This document shows, in pieces, positions 1 to 10,780 of a DNA stretch of 64,000 nucleotides. Under the pieces are notes generated by a model. That model searched no databases. It saw only the letters and a list, made by a program, of their open reading frames with translations, and had not been told where the DNA came from. The position numbers and the translations under genes were made by a program. This DNA is from Dermanyssus gallinae (lineage: Eukaryota; Arthropoda; Arachnida; Mesostigmata; Dermanyssidae). Every line of letters starts with the position of its first letter. Position 1 is the stretch's first letter. The stretch spans positions 287,501 through 351,500 of the forward strand of contig QVRM01001421.1 in assembly GCA_003439945.1 (NCBI GenBank). The letters are read 5' to 3'.

Positions 1-1763
1 ATCTATATAGTTAACCCCACCTTTATTGTTGTCGCATGTACAGGTAACTGAACGTAGATGGTATTTAGAATGCGCACAATTCGCTATGGGTAAGCGTTGG
101 CCACCTTGGCCGACTTAGCGACAACCTGGGTTATTGCACTATTGCACCTGAACGAGTCTTCATTTAACGAATATCGAAGAGCTCCTCCAAGCAGTCCGAG
201 TGCCTCTTCCGAACTCAGTAGTAGTTGAGATATGTTTTGCGGCGTAGTTGAGCACAAACAAATGGCAGGTTGACAATTGATCCTGTACGCAGTCGGACTC
301 TCCAGAGATAACGATTCTAAGCATTTTGTGGACATTCTATATCCCGGTTGTCAACCGACAACCAGGCCTGAGATCTCTCTGATATGAACATGATAACTGG
401 TTGAACCACTTCTATGTTCAGGTCAAGGTATGGTCGCAATTTTCATATTGTACAGTGCTCGAAGGATCCGATTTGTCAGCCCGGAATCTCAGTTACTGGT
501 GGAATGGTGGCCTTGGAAATCACGACAATTTTATATGCACACGGCAAGATGTTTTATCGTAGTCTTCGCAACAGGCTATACTCCTCCAGTGTAATAGAGA
601 AATTTAGCATTTCCCTGCTCCGATGGAGCACACAACTTTTGCTAAGGTATATGGAGAATCCTATTTTCGCCGTCCACCGGATGAAGCGTGCAGCAGTATC
701 TAAAACAATATTGTGGGTTCCTGGGTTCTTGACAAGCGCATATATGTTAAAGTCGTCAGCACGTTTTTTGAAGCGTACTTTCGGTATGAAAATGTACTTT
801 AGTAAGTCCATATATCGCGAGGCTGTCAAGGACGGTGCCTTGTCTTCTCCTTCTTCTCGTCTTCTCTCTCTTATTCTTGGAGGCACTTGCACCTAACACG
901 AGAGATTGTTACCTACTTTCACTCTAATGGTGCGTGATCTAAAGAAGTCGGACACCCAGAGGCGGAGGCGAGGTTCAACTCTCATTGGCAATAAGGGTGT
1001 CAACGCCTTCAATGGCAATCTTTTAATCGGTCGGTGTGTGTTGGTTTACGCGTCGGGCAATGTCATTAAAGGTATCTTATACGCACTGAGTTGTCGAGCA
1101 GCGCCCGGATCCACTGCTAGCTAATTCGTGACGAGTTCTTGAGAGTGAGCGTAGATCTTATGCGCAATTACGCTCTGCATTGTTTTGTTCAATACGGCAG
1201 GTAACGATACTGGGCGTTTAATTGCACGCTTCGTCTGGTTTATTAATGACTGGTTTATATATAAAACGCGTTTTAATTTTTCGCGTAGTGAACATTGAAC
1301 TAAGAATCGAATCTACACGCGGATGACACCACCAAATTGATTTTCCCACAGACGGTGCGAGAAAATGTCGAGCACAAGCACATTGGTTCCACAACAGCTG
1401 TACCCAAAAATCTGGCTGCGTATTGCTTTTTGTACAACTTACAGATTAAGTGCACAAAAGTGCCTTGAAGGGCTTCGGTCGACTATTGAGAATAAAACCC
1501 TTATACATAGCGGGTGTGTGTGGATGGTACATTTCATTTAGTAGTACGAACGTTAAGAACGTCCAATGACGTTGTATGCCAAGTCCCATAATAAAATCTT
1601 GCACGACCACTCCGGACTCACCAAGAAATCTTCACCCAATGCGTATCTCGTGATTTGTCACAAGACTAAAAAAGGGCACGTGTTTTTCTGGCTCGAAAAT
1701 ATGTGATAATACAAAGGTCGGTCTTTGTTGCTTTCGAAATTCGCCACAAGTGATTTTAGAACT
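1..1763. other. No recognised gene; overlapping ORF pair
   Basis: No family was recognised here. Positions 414-896 (+, 160 codons) and 554-892 (-, 112 codons) are open on both strands over the same DNA. The minus frame looks slightly more protein-like, with mixed charged and aromatic residues, but neither has a recognisable motif, a clear start context or splice sites. I do not call either a gene. Confidence 0.3.
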
Positions 1764-1929
1764 TTCGGGCTGACCCTCCGCCAAGATTTAACGTCCACGG
1801 GACACACATAAATATAAATATACGGACCCCCATAAATATAAATATGCAACGGTGGGGCTCAAACCTGCGCATCTATGTGTCTGCTCTGGTCTGCGAGGCG
1901 CAGGCGAATGGACTACGCCACCGGGCTCG
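1764..1929 (-). repeat. SINE-A copy 1 (tRNA-derived), diverged
   Basis: This is the same consensus as the copies at 3.07, 17.58, 20.54 and 62.47 kb, in reverse orientation. The shared 3'-tail block 'gccaagatttaacgtccac' lies at the left end and the tRNA-like head ending 'gccaccgggctcg' at the right. The B-box region reads 'ggctcaaacc', one step away from the clean B box of the 62.5 kb copy. An extra short TA-rich repeat sits within the body. It looks like an old copy. Confidence 0.75.
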
Positions 1930-3072
1930 TAACAAGTGGTGGGACTTGGGTGCATTTTTATAACCCACTACTCAGGTCCCCGAGCTCGCAGTGGCCAGGC
2001 ATTCGAGCGCCTCCACTCGCAAAAGTGAAGTCGAACTAGAATGAGGCTGTACAGTGACGATATATTGATATATTGCAGAGTGTCTATCAAACAATTTGAG
2101 TGCGTTGACCAGGAAGAGCTATAATGAGGTGTCGCCGAAATTGATAGAATTTTATTTGAACGATGCTCATTGAGAATAGATGATAAACCATATACCGCTG
2201 AGAGTCAGCGGCGATGGTGTCACAAGGGCTGTTGGGGAACCCATAGATATCTCAACATGTTTGGCCTTCAGTGCATTGAAAACATGCTGTACGACAATTC
2301 CAAGCCTGTAGGGGACGGAGGATGGTAGACTCAAAAAGTACCTCTTTAAACATGTTTTATTTTCTAGGCGATGATTTGTTTATCACGACAACACTAGTGA
2401 AACACGGAAGTTTTTCTCGCCGCATCTTGCGTCATACTAGTAAAGTATCCAGCTTAATCGCCCGACTTTGTGCCGTGCGATTCCTTTCTCTTTCCGATAA
2501 TTTAAAAAAATGGCAAGAAAGACGTTTCGACTTACGCATATCGGTACTTGAAGCCATTGGAATAGAGCTAGAACATAAAGAAAACGCGTTTTATACGTGG
2601 GCTTCGATGCACAGCTCCATCGCCTAAAGAAAAATGCATACACATTAATGAAAATCATATAAATCTCTAAATAGTTATTCTACTTTAAGAAACAAATTGA
2701 AAATCGATTTATATTCAATAAAAGCACATGGACAAGTTTTGTCAGGTTGTTTGTAACATATTCTGGCCATTTTCAGGATGCAAAACGAGTATGTATTTGA
2801 CACTAGCCGCAAAACAAAACTAATGCTCTTTTTAGAAATGTCTCGATGTGCACTAGCATCATCAGCACCTCTACTGTTTTTACGTTAAGCTACATCAGCC
2901 TCCGATCGTACGTGGTGCAACAATAGTGGTAGTTTTTTGGGAAAGAGGTTAGGTAGGTTGGAAGCGGCGCACGCAGACGACGAGTGCCAAGACTTATGAC
3001 CAAATTGGGCCTGGTTGTACAAGAAAAAAGTGCAAGTGGGGCAGGTTATCTGCTAGTCCAAAAATCTATTCA
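1930..3072. other. No recognised feature
   Basis: A+T-rich sequence. Small open frames at 2322-2627 (+) and 2437-2658 (-) overlap on opposite strands and have no recognisable motif. Confidence 0.3.
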
Positions 3073-3243
3073 GGGCTGACTTTCAGCCAAGATTTAACGT
3101 CCATGGGACTGCTTTTCGCATTGCTTCAAAGACGGACATGCCCCATAAATACAAATCGGTGCAACGGTGGGACTCGAACCCGCGCACCTATGTGTCTCTT
3201 CCGGTCGCGATGCGCAGACGCATGCCACCACGCCACCGGGCTC
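3073..3243 (-). repeat. SINE-A copy 2 (tRNA-derived)
   Basis: Reverse-orientation copy. The tail block 'gccaagatttaacgtccat' starts near 3087. The head contains the reverse complement of a pol III B box ('actcgaacccgcgc') and of the A-box region ('cacgccaccgggctc') at the right end. It lies next to the G+C-rich stretch that follows. Open frames across it are artefacts of the repeat. Confidence 0.8.
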
Positions 3244-4640
3244 CATCTGCTAGTCAACGGACAGCGTATGGCTGTCCACTTAGATGTCCGTTAGACGTGG
3301 GGCAGACAAACGACAACACTCCACTTGCAGACTGGACGTCCGGACATAGGCGGTGCGTCAACAGCTGCCAGCCAGCAACAACCTCCGCGGCAACCGTGGT
3401 GAACACAACCTCAGTTTAGGCTTAGTTTGTGAGCCAGAGAGAAACGTGGCCCGTGAGAGGCGAGCTCCTACTTCTGCAGCGAGACGACGAGTACTGTCTT
3501 TTCAATTCTTCCTCTTCGTACTTCCTACTTCCGCTTCGTTGTGTCATTTTGCTAGACCGCATTCGATTGCACTGCTCGCTGCTTCGCTGAAATCCTGCGC
3601 GGCGTCGTCGTCGTCGTCGTCAAACTTCCCTCGACTTTGTTCCACGCCGCTCCACACTGGCAGCGGCACGAGCAGCTGCGGCAAGATGGCACATTTGTTG
3701 CTTGCAATGACAACAGTGTGGAAGAAAATTGCTCACTAAGCGTGCTCACTGGTCGCGTCCTGCGATCACAAACAGTTCCATGACAAAGGCACAAATCCAA
3801 GCGGCGATCCAGTTGCGGCGTACTCGTTGAGGAGAGACAGCACGGCTGATATCGATCGCCGGACAGACGGTTGGTCGGTCGGTCGGTTGAGCTGTCCGAG
3901 ATATGACGTCTATGATAGATGCATAGACGGCGGATTCGACTGTTCGTAGGCTGTGGACATGTTTGCTTCATTGCGGAGCGCAGTCGTTCGCATATGTCGC
4001 GTATGCGCATAAGAGTCATTTGCATGGTGCCGCCCGCCTCCGACGCCCGCCTCCGACGCCCGCCTCCGACGCTCTCCTTATTATTGGCGTTTTCAAGGAC
4101 AACGAGCGACAACGCTTACGTGCCTAGCCTACTGGAGCGGCTGAGTACACAAATGCCGCTTCTCTGAACGTAGGATTTTTGTGCCGCACGGTTACGGTTG
4201 TTGTTGTTACCATTGTTATTGTTGTTGCTGTTGTTGCCATTGTTGTTGCTATTGTCGGCGGCGACCTCCTTTCAACTCGAGGTTGGTGAGAAGCCCTCCT
4301 TGCATGTCTTAGCAGAGATGCAACAAAGCCACGCTTGTCGAGCAGGCTGTCAGCCTGTATTGTTTTGTATTGCAGGTCGACACGCTTACGATATGAACAG
4401 CTGGCGCTAATTTGGACGAGGAGGTTGAATTTGCATTGATGAACAAAGGCCGCCGCGAGCCTACGACATCTGCGCCATTGACCGGCGTTGGAGTGACGGC
4501 AAAGACTACGAGTAAGCCGGTTAAGTCCACACGGCTAACCGACAACCAGCGGAGCGAAACTAGGGCAATATTTTGGCTTCATATTGGTCGCTTTACTGTG
4601 TGCAAAGCGAAGAGATAGAGAAAGAGAGAGAGAGAGTATG
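3244..4640. other. G+C-rich low-complexity stretch, no gene supported
   Basis: The stretch is visibly G+C-rich with CpGs. It holds a GTC/CGT triplet run near 3605-3621, a 12-bp G+C-rich unit repeated three times near 4033-4070, a TTG/TTA triplet tract at 4195-4262, and a GA run near 4616-4637. Long open frames on both strands (for example 3552-4112 minus) are Arg/Ser/Thr-rich and look compositional. It could be a promoter or 5' UTR region, but nothing proves it. Confidence 0.35.
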
Positions 4641-7600
4641 TATGCAAACGACATTCAGCTGTCTAAGAGTTGCTTATACTAAACTAATATCTACTCTGCC
4701 ATCTAAAAGGCGTCGTTGAGCTTCTCTGTTATGTCACGTTACACGACACTAAGAAGTATTATACTACTTAATAGGCATAGTGTAAATAATTACCACAGGA
4801 ACATCTGACGTTAAATATATGTCTAGATTCTGTAACTGTCTTAGTTACTTTAGCGATTTGTTCAGTTTTGGAAAACAAATTAGGCAAAGCTCAATTGTTA
4901 ACTTTGAAAAAAAAATCGGAGAGCCTTGATTGAAAATGTCAGGTCATACTTCATGTTACAACTGTCTGATTCAAGATTACGCTTTTTCAACAATAACATA
5001 TTCATTTTCAACATAGCGATGCACACGACAGCGATGACATCAATCATTTGCAAAGTTTGTGCGCTTGCTAAGCTAGAGCGCGTGTTGGCAAATAGAAAAC
5101 CGATGTGACAACCCAGCCAAACAGTGAACACATTTAAACAAGCCACGCGAAAGCCACAGTAACGGTACCGGTATGGAAGTCCATAAGCAGGCCAAACTTT
5201 CTCTTGAATCGAAGACCGTCCAAGCTAATAGCCCGCAATGCCCAGCTATATATCAATGAAGTTTCAACGGGGTGGGAATTAACGACTTAGGGGTGAACCC
5301 ATTGCCCTTGCTACCTTGACAAGGCACATACTTTTCGGGCACGTTCCGTTGGATTTTTCAAAACGCTAAGCGTCAAAAGTCATCGAAACGAGACCCGCCT
5401 GAACATTGTTAAATGGCAGACTTCCGAGCCTGACACATAGTCTTTATCCTGCTTTTACCTGGCACGTAGTCTTTATCCAATCCACCCGCAAGCTCGTCAT
5501 GTTCAAGCAGGTTCGTAGATTAAGAGACGTAAAGGTGTTCTCTACTGTCGCTCTTGGTCTTGAATGTGGATAGCTCAAAATTCCGTATGCTTATTGCAAG
5601 CATTCCTTTGGGTTTCCTGTCGCGCCGCATCGATCTGGTACCAACCACCTTGTTAGATTTGCTATCTCAGACCACAGTGAAGGTTAAGCCTAGTTACATT
5701 ACTCCGATGGCGTCGTTTAATGCCCCCTGTGAACTTGCACACTTGTACGCGTAGTTACGCGTAGACTTTGTAGTTAAAATGGTTCGATTGGAAATAGGTT
5801 TTAATTGTTTTACCCAGCATTCAGAACAAACCACTGGGAAAGGGTTTTGCAAAGCAACCGATCAGTTATATGCAGAGCGATGTTTCGCAAACATTGGCAC
5901 ACATTCTTCTTTGGTGCAGTCTAAAACGAAATCACGTGATAAAATGCCTGGCATCTCGCGTACCTTACCTATTGCATCGCGTCTAATTGGAATATCGTCA
6001 CTCCTGGTCCCATCTGACCCTGTTTCAGTTATCCATTTTGTCTGCCACCGGACTGCAGCAGGCATATCCTAATGCATTTCAAATGGTTTGTCTGGGTGTT
6101 TGGGGGCTTTCGTTTTAGGGCCGTTCAAATGAAAAGGTACGAAACGTCGTAACAATATTTATAAAACATTGGAGGAACCAGGTGAATTGGCTAATCTTTG
6201 GCGTAAGACTGGACAGAGGTGAATAGGTTGCATACTCAGAGAAGACAACTAAGTCGTCATGATGTGACGATCTTGCTCGGATTATCTGTCAATAAAGAAT
6301 TCAGAGCGGACGCATAGAGCGGGGTAGAAACATTTATGAGTCAGCAGCGACCACCGTAGGACCTAATGTGATAAAGGGGAAGGGAATCTCTTTTCAATCG
6401 ATTATTGGTCTACTCTTCAATCGGTTATTGGGGTAGAGGAAACGCGAGCGAAGATATCTGATGTGCACACAATCTGGACAAAGATATAATAAGGAAACTT
6501 CAAGTCACTTTTATTAGCTAATATTTAAGAAACAGCGATGCAACTTTTGATGTAGCATAAATGTCTTTGATAGAACTACGCTGGTCAATCAGCAGAGTAG
6601 ACTTGTTCGATAATGATAAACAATTCTCAACAAATTTTGTTTACATGTAATTGACATTCGCACAGTAGATAAAAACTAGCCAATATAACATCATTTAGAT
6701 GACTTGCAATGGGAGCGTAATGTATTCTGTTATAATTGAGCTGCAATAGGATTAGATCACTAAAATCAAGTGTCAATATCATATATTGCCTCGCAAGTGC
6801 TTCACGGACAAGACCAACCTTTTAATTGATTGCGCACTCCACAAAGGTGACTTCCAAAGCTTCACCTATTGCTCTGTCTCATCTGGATATACTAGCAATG
6901 AAACGTGACGCTGTTATTGCAGTTCTACGCCGCCTTTGGTCACTTGGTATTTTGTTAGAAGGTATCTATCTGTGTGGTGTGCAAAGCATTTAGACTCTTT
7001 TAATTCCAGTACTCTGCTATGCAATCACTATTTAAAAAGGTGGATACTGAAAAGAAGACAGCACTTGTTGAACAACGTCGTCTCGGCAACATAGGCAGTC
7101 GGTAAGGATATACTTTGACGTACGTTCTTCTATCTGTAAAAACAGATTAGATCATAAAGAAGTAACAATATTTCACACTGCTACATTCCTTCATAGATCT
7201 CCTTTCTGGTCACCCCAAGTATCAGACGACTGCCAATCAATCACCTAGGGATCATTCCCAAAAGACATACCGCTAATCTCCGCAAAACGTTTTGTGCAAG
7301 AAGTAAAATGTTTCTTTTAAACATTCGTAATATCAACTCTGGTGTGTTTCCACCGTAAATTATATGTATTGTGTTTATTTCTTATTATGCCTAATTGCCT
7401 ACTTGTTTTATTACAAGAACTTAAGCAATAAAGCGTATAGGGATGCAAAGCGAATAGACCTCAAGGTTATTAAAATAATATGCATTTTTATTACTTTTTC
7501 AAACATATTTCTGTATAAGTGCTCTTTATTTTGTAAACATTTGAAGCCGAAAGCACCTGCATCGTTAAAAAAATGTCCGTGGATTGCAAAACACTATGCC

Positions 7601-8249
7601 AAAATTACAGACTTAAAAGAAAGGGCAGTTGAGCTTAATCACTAGATAATCGTGAAAAAAATAAATTAGGGGTTTGTCTGAAAAAGGGTTAAAGTTACCT
7701 ACGCATACAAAGGCGATATGTGTGTGCACTACGCTGTATTGCGCAATACTTATCTAATAACTGCCATGTTTATACTTATAGGTATTCTCGCGTCAAGCTT
7801 TCTGGTTGTTGAATATCATCAGATAATCACTCTCACTGGCTATTCTATATTATCAGATATTCGGTCGGTGCAATGACTAATACAAAATGGATGTCAAACT
7901 TTTTTCCTAAATAAGTAATGTATTTCCTGGCGAGCCGCGAACGCAAAGTCAGGCTTGAAATCATAAGCGTGGCGACCCTCACATTGGCTAGGCTAAAAAT
8001 ATTCAAGGCTTTGAGAGACAAAGGGAGGTTTAAGATCCTGAAAGGACGTTACAACTAGCTCGGAAATTCAATGAGGCCTTTCCAAAGCAATAATACAATA
8101 TGAATAGGAAGGTCTGTATAGATTCATTTGAAGATAGGACGTGCCCTTGAAGAATCCCTACGTACGCATTTCCTCTAATGAATTATAATCTTGAGCTCAA
8201 TCAGAATGCAACAAGCAAGGCAATAGTAGCTTTGCCGACATCGCAGTAA
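4641..8249. other. No recognised feature (about 3.6 kb)
   Basis: A+T-rich unique-looking sequence. The frames at 5554-6072 and the minus frame 5862-6065 have ordinary amino-acid composition but no recognisable motif. No tRNA, SINE or tandem repeat was seen. Confidence 0.3.
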
Positions 8250-8280
8250 ATATATATATATATATATATATAATATATAA

Positions 8281-8352
<72 letters not shown>

Positions 8353-8365
8353 AATATATATATAT
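8250..8365. repeat. (TA)n array, 3' flank of the RLE retroelement
   Basis: About 115 bp of TA dinucleotides with occasional TAA interruptions. It directly abuts the 3' end of the minus-strand retroelement at 8366. Confidence 0.97.
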
Positions 8366-9710
8366 TTCAAATCATTCACGGTCGGACCATGACATTTGGG
8401 TCCCTGCGAACGTGTGCACCATTACGGGGGGTCCAGTGTAGGGACCAGCCATTTCTGGAGGGTTCCTCGAACCGAGGCCGCATTGCCCCGTTGCACATCC
8501 AGCGACAGACGCTGTCTGAGGAAATCACTTGCTCGCTTATCTCCGCTGGCTAGAATTAGCCGCTTCCCGACCTTCTGTAGCAAACTGCGAGTAGACGGAC
8601 CCGGCCCGCCAAGGGTCTCGAAGGCAAGTGGGTGAAACTCGTACGGGTAACCGATGTTCTGGTACTTTCTAACCTTGCCTGCCTCGGCGAGAGCCGATGC
8701 ATGACCAGCCCGAGCCGCGCCAGCACTGACCATTGAAGGGGCTAATGAGTCAGTAACTGTCGCGTCCCAAACCAGCATGCATCCGCGCTCGAACGGAGTT
8801 AAGGTCAGACCGTCAGGTCTCTTTCCGCCCTCTCTGTCTAGTCCGACGGGCTCCAGGACGCACGGTAGACCACTGGAACGTAGAGCTCTGCTAAAGGTTT
8901 CGTTCAAGGCTTGGTGTCTTGCTCGCCTACCTGCGCTGACAATACAGGACAGCCCGTGGCGTCCATCTGGCTGGACGACGTCTCCGCAGACACAGGCATG
9001 GGTGTACACAAGATCTGTTCCTAAACGAAGTCCGACCGCGATCCTTACCGACTCGTCATCCAACAGGGTCCCGATCTGAGCACAGGGTATGGCGTGGAGC
9101 CATGCGCCCGCTCCCTTGAAGGAGACGGCGCGCAGCCTGGCCTTATCGGCATCCGTGGCGCATTCCGCAATGAGGTTTTCGACTCTTTGCTCATAAAGAA
9201 TTGCTGCCCATTCTCTCTGGTGTCCAGCTTCGACGGGCTCGTGGCCGCACAGGGCAACTGCATTGCGGTGGCTTGTCTCCAATCGGGCTTCTAAGTCCGT
9301 GAGAGCAACAGAATCCAGGAGGCTTCTTGCCTGTTGCATAGACCTATGGAGGGAAGCTGCCAGAGCTGTCTCCGATAAGACAGTCGCATCAGGTAACCCT
9401 AGGCCACCCCAAAGAACGGGGAGCAAAGCTTGTTGGCGCGCACGAGCGGATAGGCTGAGGTTTAGCAACGCCTCTAATGTAGACACCACGCGGTCGTTGA
9501 GTCGTTCAAGAATTCTTGAAGCTTGCCAACAGTCTGCCCCTCGAAACAAGTGGTTGAGACGAAGGGCCGAAAATGATGATCTCAGAAGAAAAAGGCCTCG
9601 GTGAGAACCTACCAAATGAATGCGTGACATTGCATTTTCGAGCTTGACCAGCCACCTCTCGAGGGCATCCGGAACTCCTTGCGGGAATAGGGGGACGCCT
9701 AGCAACTCTA
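8366..9710 (-). mobile_element. 5'-truncated RLE-type non-LTR retrotransposon in (TA)n
   Basis: A 1.35 kb insertion reading on the minus strand. It comprises the C-terminal ORF (9705-8422), a 3' UTR of only about 56 bp, and then (TA)n with no poly(A). The 5' end is cut within the region following the reverse transcriptase palm, and (TA)n resumes immediately beyond it at 9711. TA dinucleotides therefore flank both ends, as expected if the element inserted into one (TA)n array. 5' truncation is usual for target-primed reverse transcription. The open frame suggests a fairly recent insertion. Clade assignment (R2/R4/NeSL/Hero/Utopia-type) is not possible by eye. Confidence 0.85.
8422..9705 (-). 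CDS. RLE retrotransposon ORF, C-terminal 427 codons (RT thumb, zinc finger, endonuclease)
   Basis: Open to the truncated 5' end, so no true start exists; the first in-frame codon inside the element is TTG. Residues 1-60 ('LLGVPL...') resemble the segment just after the RT palm (thumb). A W202-L-H-A-I-P motif precedes a CCHC finger: C238-x-C240-x9-H250-x3-C254. Then come 'RARH' (261-264), 'EPVGL' (285-289), 'GKRPDG' (294-299) and 'LVWDAT' (311-316), with E341/K344 and a terminal 'QRGNAASVRGT'. The KRPD...WD spacing fits the PD-(D/E)XK restriction-like endonuclease, which nicks target DNA in this element class. There is no stop or frameshift. The fold and activity are inferred, and mobility is not possible without the missing N-terminal RT. 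It is a retroelement fragment, not a host gene. Confidence 0.85.
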   Translation of the reverse strand: MLGVPLFPQGVPDALERWLVKLENAMSRIHLVGSHRGLFLLRSSFSALRLNHLFRGADCWQASRILERLNDRVVSTLEALLNLSLSARARQQALLPVLWGGLGLPDATVLSETALAASLHRSMQQARSLLDSVALTDLEARLETSHRNAVALCGHEPVEAGHQREWAAILYEQRVENLIAECATDADKARLRAVSFKGAGAWLHAIPCAQIGTLLDDESVRIAVGLRLGTDLVYTHACVCGDVVQPDGRHGLSCIVSAGRRARHQALNETFSRALRSSGLPCVLEPVGLDREGGKRPDGLTLTPFERGCMLVWDATVTDSLAPSMVSAGAARAGHASALAEAGKVRKYQNIGYPYEFHPLAFETLGGPGPSTRSLLQKVGKRLILASGDKRASDFLRQRLSLDVQRGNAASVRGTLQKWLVPTLDPP

Positions 9711-9713
9711 AAT

Positions 9714-9765
<52 letters not shown>
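9711..9765. repeat. (TA)n array, 5' flank of the RLE retroelement
   Basis: About 55 bp of TA repeats immediately beyond the truncated 5' end of the element, pairing with the array at 8250-8365. Confidence 0.95.
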
Positions 9766-9768
<3 letters not shown>

Positions 9769-10399
9769 AGCGTGACCGAATTGTGTGCGTAACGAAAATA
9801 CACAATTAATGAAATTGTTATACAGGCTGATTTTCCTATTGTGAACTTACTGATGCGTGGCTGGCCGCTGGAACACACATGGTACGACATCACTTTGCAA
9901 CAAGCTGATGATGAGATGATGAGGAGCCTGAAAGCAAAATGTTGATACCTTTAGTTCAATGTTCTAATATATATGTGTACATAAACAAAATTCAAGATGA
10001 AGACGTAATAGAGACAGTAAGAAAAATGACCTATCGAATTCCTGCTGTCTGCTGTGCGCACACATGCTTTAATATTGGATGCAACAAGGTTTTAAACATT
10101 TGGCGCGCTTATCGAATCTATGGAACGAACATGGTCAATATCTTGCAATAGAAGCAATCTCAATAAGAGAGGTAGTTCTAATGTAATTAACAGAGCTAAA
10201 CAGCCAGTGCTCAATACTCCTACTGATCTCAAAAAATGGTACAGTCTCAAACACGGCTTGCTTAGCTACCCACTCGTGCAACTGCTTACGGGCCACAGTG
10301 GCTGCTTTCAGCAATAGATATATACCGCATTAGTAAAACTGACTCTCCCGTATGCCGCGCGCACGTGCAACTCAGGCAAGGCTGACGATGTAAGGCACG
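9766..10399. other. No recognised feature
   Basis: A+T-rich sequence with two short plus-strand frames (9939-10151, 10120-10317) lacking motifs. Confidence 0.3.
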
Positions 10400-10765
10400 C
10401 TGCGCCTTTTTCGACACTGAAGGATATTGTTCCAGAACCTACGACTGGGGAACCCCCTGACATGCCAAGCCCTTGTAGAGGCACTCTTCAACGACCATAT
10501 CAATCCCACGACCAATCCCGAATTATGGAAAAAACGAATCGCACAATCTGTGTGCGAGATAAAAGCAATCGTCACACAAACTCGGGCAGCCTAACTAGCA
10601 AGAGGAGTGCCACGCGCAAAGTAATCTCGAGAAGACAGCATTGCTGCCGCCTCCCGACAAGGGACAAAGAGGACGATTGGATTTTAGTGGGTTTGTGATT
10701 CCCACACTACCGTGGCTCTGCCGGTGTGCATCACGCACTTTACCAGTTAATCTTTAAAAAAAATA
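10400..10765 (+). mobile_element. Degenerate 3' end of an R1-like non-LTR retrotransposon
   Basis: One frame reads as protein across about 10486-10580 ('INPTTNPELWKKRIAQSV') before stops, followed by a 3' UTR. The UTR carries TAGTGGG (10685-10691) opposite CCCACACTA (10701-10709), then 'GTGTGCATCACGCA' and 'CCAGTTA', and ends in an A-rich tail with TA steps (about 10753-10780). The same layout occurs in the 54.3 and 58.3 kb repeats. This 3' UTR style is familiar from arthropod R1-clade elements. The coding assignment is weaker than the UTR match. Confidence 0.5.
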
Positions 10766-10780
10766 TAATTAAAAAATACG

